Assembly: GCF_030272615.1 (NCBI RefSeq)
Contig: NC_081409.1
Span: forward strand, 617,651,755 to 617,715,754
Length of the DNA: 64,000 nt
Direction of reading: 5' to 3'
DNA from: Cryptomeria japonica
Lineage: Eukaryota; Streptophyta; Pinopsida; Cupressales; Cupressaceae
The position numbers and the translations under genes are program-made. The notes under the pieces were generated by a model. That model had not been told where the DNA came from, searched no databases, and saw only the letters and a program-made list of their open reading frames with translations. Below are positions 1 through 10,652 of the stretch, one piece after another (position 1 is the first letter of the stretch; the number at the start of each line of letters is the position of its first letter).

Positions 1-1330
1 ATACTCAGGTCATCTTGAATCATTATGTCAAGATGCTTGTATTCTCTTCCAACATTTTAAAGCTCAATGATGAAAATAGCGCACTATGGATCATCATTTC
101 ATCTCATCTGTTTATATATTGCATTCCGTTGCATATCACCCATCCATTCACTCATTCATATGTAGGATTTATATGCAAATGTGACCATTAATTTGGTCTT
201 GGATACAATCACGATCGAGTACTCTGATACATCATCAATGCATCATGCAAAGTCTCAAAAACCTTGCATTCCTCATAATCATGTCATCATCACATTTAGT
301 TGCATTTTTGCATTAAGTACATTCATGTTATTTTAACTTAACATTGCATATAGTTCATTTTTGACATTAGTCTTCATTAATCATTTGTATCATTACATAA
401 TCATAAATAATTGGATTCATTCATGGGATCAAATTGTCCTTGATTATATTAAGCCATTTACTATACATTCATTTAGTGTCAATTATCCATCATCATTTCA
501 TTCTCCTTTATCATTTCTCATTGCATACATTCATTTATCTATTCATTAGTTAAAAGGTGCATTCATTCATTTATTATTAAGTATCTTATTATGCTCATTT
601 TAGGATTCATTCACATTGCATTCATTATCCTTTTTTAATTGCATTAAGGTGCCATTATTAAAAACCATGAGTGGCATTATCATCACATTATCATTTTTAC
701 TTAATCATATTTAAGCATTTAGAATCATAAAACCATTTGTTTCCACAACATTGGTTCATGTTATTTATATATCCATTATACATATGCATTCATTTAGACA
801 TTATCATATAAACATTTGTACTTTACATTTTGTTTATCCATATTACATTCATTTAAAAACATCTAGATACATATCCATACATAACATCATTAATTCAAAC
901 ATTGCATTAACATCATCACATAAATTATCTCATCATTTTATCAAAATAGGAAACACCAAAATCGTGTCCCTAAATCATCATAAGCATACATCATCATCAT
1001 GGATTACGTACAGTATTACATCAAAATCAAACAAATCATACATATATAAACCTGCATTCATATGTCAGTATCCAACATCATAAAATCATCATAAAAACAT
1101 GCATATAAGAAACATCTCATCAAATGCATACATATACACATATCCATCTAAGCAATAACTCATCATCCTACATAAACATACATACATATCAAATGCAAAT
1201 CATCAAAATAGGGGATCTCCTCATATATATCATCTCATATATCAGAGTACAATGAAGTCTACAAAATCGGCTACCAAGAGCCATCCAAGATACAATCCAA
1301 AAATAAACAATGATACAATACATATATGCA
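1..1330. other. AT-rich stretch without supported gene
   Basis: Low-complexity, AT-rich sequence with many CATT/ATTCAT runs. The short open frames here are Ser/His/Ile-rich and look like chance frames. By position it probably belongs to the interior of the Gypsy-like element whose 3' LTR starts at 4426, but nothing in it proves this. Confidence 0.4.
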
Positions 1331-3325
1331 AAAATTCTCTCTCAGATGCCACTCTGGCCAGATACTGTACCACCATCGCCACCTGCTCCCCCACTGGTCC
1401 CCGCACCATCCGATCTATCTCTCCGTGGAGGCCCCATCAAACCCCCACTCACTCATGCATCCCCTGATCTCTCCCTCCGTAGAGGACCCATTACACCCCC
1501 ACTGCTCTGCACCCTCTGTGATCGCTCTAATCTGGCCTGCCGCATCTATGAATAGCTAAGTGCTCGCTGACTAGCTGGCACCACCTGCTCATATAAACCG
1601 CGCCAGTGGTCTATCTCAGCCTGTGCTCGCCGCATCTCCCTCATCACCCCCCGTAGGCCCCTATGATCCTACTCCAACCCAGACTCTCTCCTACAGCTCT
1701 GCTAATCTCTCCACCGCACTATCCCTCTCCTGCAACACTACAGCCAGCTCTGACTCCTATGAAAATATCTGCACATCCCTAGCCACCACCTCCACCTCCA
1801 AATCCTCTACCCGGGTCTGCAAATGTGCTATCATATGATCCCTAAGATCTTCAGTGGCTCCCTCCTCGGTATCCATAGCAGCCTCACCTATACCACCCTC
1901 TCCAGTAGCTCTCTCCCCTCTGTCCATTGGGATCTCCCTCTCCATACCTCTACCACCCAGTCTCACTCCTCCCTGTACCAACAGTCCCTGCGATATCCGC
2001 AGTGGCAATCTGCCTCTCCCTCTCCACTGAATCCAGCTCTCCAACCCACCACCTCCTCCACCACCTCCTCCTTCGTCTCCACCGTCTCCTCTCCCTCCAA
2101 GACCTGCTATTGGTCCTTGCCCTCCTCCCCTCCTCCATCTCCATCCCCTCTCATCCTCAAACTCAGGCACCAGCTCTGCTGGATCAAATATCCGTAGAAT
2201 CAGATGTGCTGCCAGGTACTGCGTGTACTCCTCTAAAACCCCTGCATCCACAACCCTCGATCGTATGTCCCAAGGTCTCGCCTGTAGCGTCCAAAACTTT
2301 GTCAGTGCCTAGTCATATGGCAGCACTGGCCCCCATGCATATCTCTCCTGAATCACCCATGCATACTCCCCTGATCCACTAGGCAGTCCCTGCTGTCGTC
2401 CAAACTGCCTCATCACTCTCCCCGGCACCTATCTCTCTACATGGTATGAGGTCCTCCCAATGAGGAATCGGGTCATAAACACATAAGGTAGTGCCTCCGC
2501 ATCATCCTCCCAAGGCTCGCACTCCAGGTACGGTCTCCATATAATCGCATCCAAATCATCTAATGCCTGCCGCCACCATTCTAACTTCCCCAGGTGGGGC
2601 TGACTCATCATACCGCTATACATAAACATATACGGCTGATCCATTGCGCGGAACCTCAGACTCACTGGTCGAGTCACTGGTAGATGCTCCCACGCCCAGA
2701 TATGTAGCAGCGTCACTCCCACTGCTAAGGATCCCCTCCCACAGTATACCATCTCATGTAACTCCTGATACAGGTGCACCAGCACGCACGGCCCCCAAGC
2801 AAATTGGGTCCCCTCGGTAATCATCATCTTGATCACCTATCCCCATCCAATGGCTAGACCCTGAGAGCATCTGTCAAGACACAGTAGTCCTCCCACAATG
2901 CCAGATACGACTGCTGGTAACGGCTCATATAACGCAGTTATCTCCTCCCAAGCAATGGAGCCATCATCAATAAAAACATCCTCATCGAAGAACCTCTAAA
3001 CTGCTAGAGTCCCCCAGGATCTGTCATACGTGACCAGCTCCCCCCGAATCGGAATATGCAAGATGCACCACACATCCTCCAGGGTCACTGTCATCTCCCC
3101 CTGTGCCAAGTGAAAGGTGCACGTCTTGTTGTGCCACCGCTCTGCTAAGGCTGTAATCAATCCATGATTCATCTGAATCACGGGCATGTGCATCACATCA
3201 TATAGTCATGTCGCAGCAATGCAATCGATCTCGGCCTCTGTCAGTCGATCCCGCAACCCCTGTGTCGCCGAATGTCCCTCACGTAACTGCAACACGCCTA
3301 GATCCTCCTGCACATGGACATCCAT
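1330..3325 (-). pseudogene. Plant mobile domain (PMD, MAIN-like) ORF remnant, antisense in a Gypsy-like element
   Basis: Read on the minus strand, the frame starts at an ATG at 3325 and shows the PMD pattern: an opening part with LTEAEIDCIAAT, then ALAERWHNKTCTFHLAQGEM and TLEDVWCILHIPIRGE (about 3200-3000), then the C-terminal PMD part with GVTLLHIWAWEHLP, LDDLDAIIWRPY and WEDDAEALPYVF (2836-2429). A Gly/Arg-rich linker (about 2150-1950) and a charged, probably coiled-coil tail (about 1850-1330) follow. Stops (for example TGA at 3206-3208) and frame changes break it. PMD proteins include MAIN/MAIL1, nuclear silencing-linked proteins, and transposon-carried PMD copies. This ORF lies opposite to the LTR at 4426, so I infer an antisense extra ORF of a Ty3/Gypsy element. 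A host PMD gene fragment that was overrun is the alternative. Confidence 0.75.
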
Positions 3326-3589
3326 CAATCATCATCAGTTGTTTTGTTTTCAAACTTTCTTAAGTTTAAACCTAAGACTATCAACAGATACTTTGATCAA
3401 GTATCTTTGGGTCTCAACAGGTAAGCAATCATGGCACACCTAGACTTCAACGAGCATTTATCCTAACGACCTAAGTCTCATCAGGCTATTATGGTTCAAA
3501 ACAACTCCCACTATGCCTCCCTATTCATCCATCATTGGCATTGGGAGATCTTTTTCACGCAAACTGGGGCATCTATTTTATCCTACAAC

Positions 3590-3860
3590 AATAGCGCTAA
3601 ACCCCTAACAAAAGTGCTCAATCGGCTATCCAAAAGCACTAAAAATACAAAAGCGCTACAACAGCATAACAACAACATTGATTAAGCACAAAAGCGCTCA
3701 ATTAAGCACTCCATAGCGCTAAAACCTCAAAAGTGCCTAAACTAGCCTACAATAGTGCTGAAAATTGCAAAAGCGCTCAACAAGCACCTCAATAGCGTCA
3801 TTGCGGCACAGTAGCGCTAGTTAATTGGGCAATAGTGCCAAAACATAGTTTCAGCGCTAT
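3590..3860. repeat. Degenerate array with AGCGCT core
   Basis: The palindrome AGCGCT occurs at least seven times (for example 3593, 3652, 3692, 3772, 3853), with AGTGCT and AGCACT variants between. Each is typically preceded by CAAA or AAT and followed by AAA or CAA. Spacing is irregular, roughly 20-60 bp. It lies between the antisense PMD ORF and the polypurine tract, where plant Gypsy elements often carry tandem repeats. Confidence 0.7.
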
Positions 3861-4412
3861 TGCTTCGACTCAACTTAGACTTAGCAAAAAGCATATCAAA
3901 AATGCCTAAAAATTCAAATTTCAAATTTACGTACCGCTGGTCCGTAGTCGTCTGGCCGCTAGAACTGACGGACTCGCTCAAATCGATGCTCTGTAATCGG
4001 TACTGGCATCCTGACTGCTGCTCGCTTGTCCACAATGTCACTATCAGAGCTCTGGTTTCACACCAGTCGCGGTCACAAATGATCTTGTTTTCACCCCTTT
4101 CACCCCATTTAAACCCTTCGCCGTCACCATAACTTCCCCCCCGCTCACCACCGTGGTCCCCGTAAACTTCCCAAGCCTCCCATTTCTCCATTTTACCCCC
4201 GATTTCTTCTATTTTTCACCCATTTTCCTAACTTCTTCTCTGCTAACACCCTGCCTATTTTCATTCTTTTTCGAGAGATCGCCCGATTTTTCGAAAAAAT
4301 ATTCGGCCCATCTCTCGAGGGGGCATACCACCTATTAAATTAATATTTTATGGGGCATTTCTTCACACCAGTTTTTCTTTCTTTGAAACGACGTGATAAA
4401 CCGCACCATCTC
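3861..4412. other. Untranslated stretch before the polypurine tract
   Basis: No coding signal is visible. The sequence is pyrimidine-rich on the plus strand (about 4090-4270) and contains CTCTCGAGGGGGCAT (about 4312-4326), a second purine-rich tract ahead of the main polypurine tract. It is read as the 3' untranslated part of the same LTR element. Confidence 0.4.
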
Positions 4413-4425
4413 AAAGAGGGGCAAA
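4413..4425 (+). promoter_or_regulatory. Polypurine tract (PPT) of a plus-strand LTR element
   Basis: AAAGAGGGGCAAA lies directly before TGTAGTCACAC. A purine run immediately upstream of a TG start is the usual plus-strand primer site bordering a 3' LTR. It sets the orientation of the element as plus. Confidence 0.7.
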
Positions 4426-5830
4426 TGTAGTCACACAAATCTGTCCAGCTTAATTAAATAAATATTTGCTATTTATTTGATTAAAAATCCACTAGCCATC
4501 AGTTAATTAAATTAACATTTAATTAATTCATCCTCAAACATTCTCCTATTAATTAAATAAATTATTCAATTTATTTTAATTAATTCATTAAACCAAATTC
4601 AAATCAATTAAATGAATAAAATCTATTTATTTAATTAAATCCCCCTATTCTTCTTTTAAATAAATTAAATTAAACATTTATTTAAATCATTATCCCCCCC
4701 CCCACTTGCATTTTCCTACAAAATGCAACTTGCACACATTTATTGAAATAAATGAATTTTTATTTTAATAAAATCTTATTTTCCCTCACCCACCAAATCC
4801 ACTTGAAAATCTAATCCCCTTCTAGATTCTTCTAACCCCTTCCTAATTAACCTAATCCATCCCCTAATTATTGTCACATTCCTAAGCAAAATGGAGTCAC
4901 TTCTCAAAGACTTCAAAAGTCTTTGAAAAGCATTTAATGCTTTGTGTTCAACAAATTAACCTCCAAAGTCTTCCAAAACCACTAATGGCTCTTACATGAC
5001 CATTAATGGCTCTTACATAACCATTTATGGTTATTTCAAACTTGTCTCCCCAAACATTTATTGCTTTGACCATGTTTATCCCTCTTACCTTTTGCACAAG
5101 AGTTTATCCATTGGATAAAAGCTTTATTCTTTGAATAGAGAGTTTATTCATTCAATTAACCTTGACCTTAACTCCCAAGGCCATGTCAAGCATTTAATGC
5201 TTATTCCCTCTCCTCTCAACCTATCTCACATTGACACTTGTCATCCTGGGATTGGGTTGAAAGCCATCACATGGATTGAATATCATTCAATCCTGGCCCT
5301 TGTTGAGATTGCTCAATCTCAACCATCCATTGCTCCATTTTACCTATAAATAGAGCTCACATTCCTCATTTTCAAATCCTCAAGCATTTAGCATTCTTAG
5401 CCATAATCCTGAAAACTTGTATGCATTTAACCTATAGGCATTTTAGAGAGCATTTAGCATAGCAAACTAATATCTTGTTATTTTGGTTAAAATCAATCAT
5501 TTTTAATAGCATCTAGTATTTTAGCTTTTCATTTTACATTTGGAGCAAAATACTAAAATCTCAATCCTCCATAAGCATCCATAGTGCAAAAAGTTGTTGA
5601 GAGCTACACTATTTTGGAATTTGGAGAGGAGAGGAACAAAGGAGAAGGAGCCAAGAGCATGTTAGGAGGCATTTGGAGATGCCTCATCATATTTACTTTT
5701 GTAGTTAAATATTCTCTCATGTTTTTGGCATCTCTTTTGATATGCCTGTTTAGATTAGTTTTTGATTGACTAACACTAACGATTTCTTGTGTCTTGTGTT
5801 GTTTGTCATTTGCTAACCTTATCCATTTTG
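4426..5830 (+). mobile_element. Probable 3' LTR of a Ty3/Gypsy-like element
   Basis: Starts TGTAGTCACAC directly after a PPT, is AT-rich with many AATTAAAT runs, and has a strong TATA box near 5345. The right end is not certain: TTTTGCA ending at 5832 would give the expected CA terminus, but a second LTR-like segment begins about there. The partner 5' LTR is outside the window, so no TSD can be tested. Confidence 0.6.
5345..5353 (+). promoter_or_regulatory. TATA box of the LTR
   Basis: TATAAATAG followed by AGCTCAC, about 920 bp into the LTR; this is a consensus plant TATA box and the likely LTR core promoter. Confidence 0.6.
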
Positions 5831-5833
5831 CAG

Positions 5834-8167
5834 TGCATCAAATACAATAAAATATCAAATTACAGATTACACAGCGGAAGACATCAACTAACACCTAAAG
5901 AGTTTCCCAACGTGATTACTTAATTACACATTTAACTTAACTCACACAAATAAATCCAATTAAATTGATTATCTTAACAACAAGGATAATTTCTTTCAGC
6001 AAGACAAAATATAGATCACAAGATAAAGTTCATCCATTAAGGTTTATTCATACCTTTCGTTCATACTTTTCATTAAAATTTGAGTCATGCATCTAATTTA
6101 ATAACCACTTGAATTTCATCATAAACTAACGAGATCTTTCCATGCATACTTAATTTTCTTAACAATAACTAAATATATTTCATTATTCTAATCTACATTC
6201 TTTCATGATCCAATTTACTGCATTTAAAAGATGACTGCATACATGCATTTACAATTAATTTCATCTAAACCACTTACACATTCTATCAAAATGTCATCTA
6301 TACATGCTAACACTAAAACATGAAACATAAGAACAAAAGCAACACATAACACCAAAATGATCTCGGAGTTCACCCCTAGAGGGCTACATCTTCAAGTCTG
6401 CTCAACTGCGAGACCCCTCTGATATTAAATAAGTTTAGGGTACATAAGTTCCACAGCATTTACATTCCTTCCATTGAGGCGAATCATACCAATAAATAAC
6501 CGACCACATCGGTCAATAATTACATAATGATCCCTACAAAGAAACGGATCCAACTGAACATATTAAAAGCTAATACAAGGTCCACTGCCCGACAGTACTC
6601 TAACTAGAGACCTGACTCGCTTCAACCAACAAATCAAAGAAGCCACCCAACCTGGTAAAGCTTTCCTGGAAGAAATCTGTAGAAGAGCCGTAATCTTTTC
6701 AATAAGCTTCCAATAAATTTCTTCACCTAAATTCCTGACCTGTTTCCTGTGTGTCTAAAATAAAGACCTATTCCCTATTTAAACTAAAATTCTAGGTTCA
6801 ATAGCTTTTTCTCAAAAACCTAAATTTAGAATAAAAGTAATTTTATTTTATTTTCTAATTTTATAACAAAAGATAAGCTAACATGCAATAATTAAAAATC
6901 ATTAATCTTTCTTTTCTTTTCTCATGCAAATTAATTAATTTTCTAAATAAAGAATTAAAACAATACTTTAAATCCAATTAATTCTTTTATTCATTTTTTT
7001 TATTTATTCTTTTATTTATTTATTTATTTATTTATTTATTCTTTTATTTATTTATTTAAAATTCTAGGAACAATAAATATAATTAATCTAATTTATTTTT
7101 CTACTAAAATTTAAATAAAAATATATTTCTAATATCATGCACCTTGCAACTTAATTTAATTAATTATTTAATGGAATTTTCTCATAGTTGAATTGTTTAT
7201 GCATTGAGATTATAAATTTAGTTAATTAAAAGAAATGATTTTCTCCCTCATTTAATTTTTAATTAACAAAGCTAATAGTTGCATTTCACAATATTAATGA
7301 GAGGAAAATATTTTTAATTCAATTAAATTCTCAAAATCAATCTTACACACTATATAAAATAAATATGAATAAAACTCACTTTTCTAATAAAAAATGATTT
7401 TCTTAAATAATTAAAATTAATCCTTCTATTCCAAAAAGCGAAAGAGATTAAATTATGTCTATTTCAAATAAATTTAAATCTTTCCTTTATAAAATGCATA
7501 AACTGAATAAATTCGTTATTTAAAATTAACCATTAAATTAAACTCTCTACCAACATAAATAGAGCGATCTTTTTAATTAATGATTAATCACATAAAAGAA
7601 ACCTATTTATTTTAATTCCTCAATTACTAATGTGTAAATGAACACATTAAATCAAAATAAATACTTAGGGTTAAATACTCCATTTACCACACACCAAGCA
7701 CGCAAACCAAGTAAGCCAACCAATTACCTGACCCGCAAACCCAAATAAAAAGGGAAACTGACGGATCACAGACGACGCTTACTTGAGCATGACTAGGGTA
7801 AATTAAGGGTTTTACGACCATCTAACCCAAATTCTAAGGACAAAAAAGGTATACTCAACCCTGCAAATCCAGGTGAAGACAAACCTTGCACCTAGGCGGT
7901 ACTGTACCTGCAATCTCCTGCAACCAAGAGTCACACAAGCATATATATATAATGAAGATGTTAGCTCAAGATTAATAACAAGAATCAGGAGGACAATTTA
8001 AACTTACATAAGAATCGATGTGAAAGCACATTAACAGATACGCACAATAATCATAATATCTGACTACAACATTACCTCATGGTAATTCAACCATTCAAGA
8101 TTGCCACATAAAAAGTCAACCAAGGTCAAACCGGTTTTACAAAGCTGACTAGGGTAGGGGTACTACA
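5834..8167 (-). mobile_element. Probable solo LTR, minus orientation
   Basis: On the minus strand it begins TGTAGTACCCCTACC (at 8167), close to the start of the LARD LTR (TGTAGTGCCCCTCC), and ends around ATTTGATGCA (about 5834). Near its end it carries CCGCTGTGTAATCTG, comparable with CTGCTTGTGTATTATATT in the LARD LTR. A TATA-like TTTAAATAGGGAA lies at about 6771-6783 (minus). There is no coding capacity. The left border is ambiguous (5797-5834): CCTTG follows 8167, and TCTTG at 5792-5796 would be a one-mismatch TSD, but this is weak. Confidence 0.5.
6993..7055. repeat. (TTTA)n microsatellite
   Basis: TTTATTTATT repeats with small interruptions inside the AT-rich LTR-like segment. Confidence 0.8.
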
Positions 8168-8588
8168 CCTTGTTAAAAAATTAAGATCTTGGAAAGGATT
8201 GCAAAGGCTTAATGTGTGACTTGCATTAAAGAAAGGACGATCTCCAAAGTCTTTTATTTGAATAAGAAAAAAACAAGTGTTCCAACCCTTTACAAAAACT
8301 TCCATATGGCAAGTCAAAACAAACCCCAAATTAGCCAAAAACAACAAGAATCTCCATTGTTGATAATTATGCATCTATTTAAATGAGTTTTTCATTTATC
8401 ATGCTCCACCTTATGTGGATTTTCATATTGCTTTGTAGGGTTCAATAAATTCTAGTTGTTGGTTTGATATTTTTTAAAATTGCAAATTTATCAAGTAATT
8501 ATCGTAAAATTTTATGTGATTAAAAAAATGCCATCTCCTTGCTCCCTCGTGCTCTAAAGGGTATAGTTGGATTTTAAAAAATTTGTGA
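8168..8588. other. Unassigned sequence
   Basis: No domain, repeat or boundary recognised. An open frame on the minus strand (8374-8126) crosses the end of the neighbouring LTR and is probably chance. Confidence 0.3.
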
Positions 8589-9167
8589 TTTTTTTATGAA
8601 TAAGTGTTTCAGTTACTATTAATATTTATATATACAAATTCACAAAAAAAGGGTGGGTGGATACGAGAATACACCCCAGAGTCCACACAAGCAATGCTAA
8701 GCAATGAGAGCAAAACCAATAGGAGGTGATGTGGGGTCTCAATTGTTTGGTTCACCTCATACATCATCAAGGTCAAGGGTGACATCGGGAATGGACCGCC
8801 CCTCATCAGTTTTATCTTCTTCCTCCTTATCTATGCCAATCAAGGGAAACACTTAGAAGACTCGGGTGTTGACCAACCACCACAACAAATTAATAGCTCC
8901 ACTCCACTCAAAGTCCACCTAGAGATAGTGCCTCCAAGAGGAGGTGAGGTTGAGTAATGTCTAGCTAAATCACTCCTACTGCCAGAGTGGTGGCAAGGAG
9001 CCTAGGACCTATGAAATTGAGAGCACTGGGTTGAGAAACTCTATCCTTCACATTGACCATAAGGTAGAGAATGACCGTGAGAGATATAATTGTCAAAGGG
9101 AACCCTAGCAAAAAAATACGACGCATTGCCCCGATGATCTAAAAGCTCCTTAAGGTGACCCACCTCC
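8589..9167 (-). mobile_element. LINE 3' end (3' part of a nested L1-type element)
   Basis: On the minus strand this is the tail of a plant LINE: coding debris, then an untranslated end with TTTGTATATATAAATATTA and a short A run (T run at 8589-8595 on plus). The rest of the same LINE lies at 20334-20901 and 46374 to about 47830, separated by the Gypsy and LARD insertions. The junction at 9167 is the left target site of the Gypsy element. Confidence 0.6.
9163..9167. repeat. Left target-site duplication of the Gypsy element
   Basis: CCTCC here versus CCTTC at 20334-20338; one mismatch, consistent with an old 5-bp TSD. Confidence 0.6.
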
Positions 9168-10400
9168 TATTGGTCCTCACAATAGGAATGGTAACTAAGT
9201 GATAAAATGCAATTCAGAGATTGAATATCCTTGATTAGCTAACTTTTCCTGTGGCAAAGGCTCATTTAGTTATCAACCAGGGATGTTAACTTGAAATGGG
9301 CCAGCATTGTATGTGCACCAAGTTCATATTGCAACCATTTATATAACTGTAGGAAAGGGAATTCTTCTTAAAGTAAACACACGGAATCTCTAATAAACTA
9401 ATACTTAATCCTACATCTGGAAATTACCTTAAACCATTACTGTTAAAAGATAAAGTTCTGGCGAGCTGCAGGAACTACTCTGCTATCGTGGCTATAGGAA
9501 CAGACACAGGAACTGTTTCCTATGGCTGCAGGAACAGACAATTGCAGAAACAACTATAACAAAAGTATGAAAACTACTTTAAAACATATAAAGGATTACT
9601 CACCAAGTGGGCCCCCTTGAGTTATTATTTCCAGAACTTCACATTACACTTATCTAATCATCCAAAATTACTTGATCTCTTTATTTCATCTTTTCTGGAA
9701 AATACATACATAACACCAAAAAACTGTGTATTACAAAATACTATATTTTTCTCTGCTATCCCCGAGAGGAGAGAGATCCCTTTTATTTATAAGAAATATT
9801 ATAACAAACTTATAACTAACTGCCCACATCCCTACGAAATAGGTGAATAGAATTTATTAACAAAAGAAGAAGAAGAAGAAGAAGTCAACACAGGATAGCA
9901 AAACAACATATGTCCTGTAGCTGAGAAAATATAGCATGACCACCTCCTAGATCTAAGATCCACTAGGAACAGTTATAAATGTTTTCATAAATCGATCTGT
10001 TGAAGAATAGGTCCAGTGATAATGATCATAACTGCATTTCTTTGACTAGGTCTGCATTGTGGTTACATACTTGATAATCTTTTGAACTGCCATCTATATT
10101 TTCCTCACCTTTGCTGACCCTGCATCAAGATATTAACATGCACAACAACATGTGTATATACTAATGCTAACATGATATAACATAAACCATATTGATAATT
10201 AACTTTAGATATTTGCATAGACAGATCATTTAAAACCACTATATGACATCCTTAGGCATAGGTTAAACCAGTTTCAAAAACACTTGAAAGGTATCATATT
10301 AGGAAAACATTATAATCCAAATGTCATATAATCATAAGACCTAAGTAAGGAGTATTATATCATAAATCTATAAAAATAGAGCCATTGTTTAGGCTCTTCA
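9168..10400 (-). mobile_element. 3' LTR of the Gypsy element
   Basis: On the minus strand it runs TGAAGAGCCTAAACAATGG ... GAGGACCAATA. It is homologous over its whole length to 19115-20333. Its outer terminus is TA instead of the TG of the partner (plus strand), a point change. A TATA box (TATAAATAAAA, minus) is at 9781-9791, and a GAA microsatellite lies at about 9865-9882. Confidence 0.9.
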
Positions 10401-10416
10401 TCTCCCCCTAACCTAA
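10401..10416 (-). promoter_or_regulatory. Polypurine tract of the Gypsy element
   Basis: Minus strand GGTTAGGGGGAGA directly precedes the TGA start of the 3' LTR; this fixes the element orientation as minus. Confidence 0.75.
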
Positions 10417-10652
10417 CTTCTTGTTGATCCTCCAGCAACAGGAAAATTTTGGATTCTGGCATTAAGTCAGAAATTGCCTAGAGTAACCTACCTAGAACCG
10501 CCATTCTTTAAGCTCCAGTAGAACCCTTTCATTTTCTCCAATCTCTTCCACCTAGTACGTTCTATTGCTTCACTGTATGGTGGGTCACTATTCCTGCAGC
10601 CCATCAATGGCCATAGGAGGATTGGAGGTTGAAAACTAAGAGGAAGCCAATG

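Noticed and set aside
361-1083. Open frames of 62 and 110 residues
   Set aside because: Low-complexity Ser/His/Ile-rich translations of ATTCAT-type sequence; no domain.
1310-2382. Plus-strand Pro/Ser-rich frames up to 151 residues
   Set aside because: They are the opposite strand of the Gly/Arg-rich linker and tail of the PMD ORF, which has recognisable domains in the minus frame.
3590-3860. CRISPR-like spaced repeats (also 60950-62440)
   Set aside because: Repeats are short, degenerate and irregularly spaced, and the sequence is a plant retrotransposon context with no cas genes.
8588-8589. TSD of the oldest LINE
   Set aside because: I compared the sequence left of the T run at 8589 with the flank near 47740-47850 and saw no convincing repeat; the 5' limit of the LINE is uncertain.
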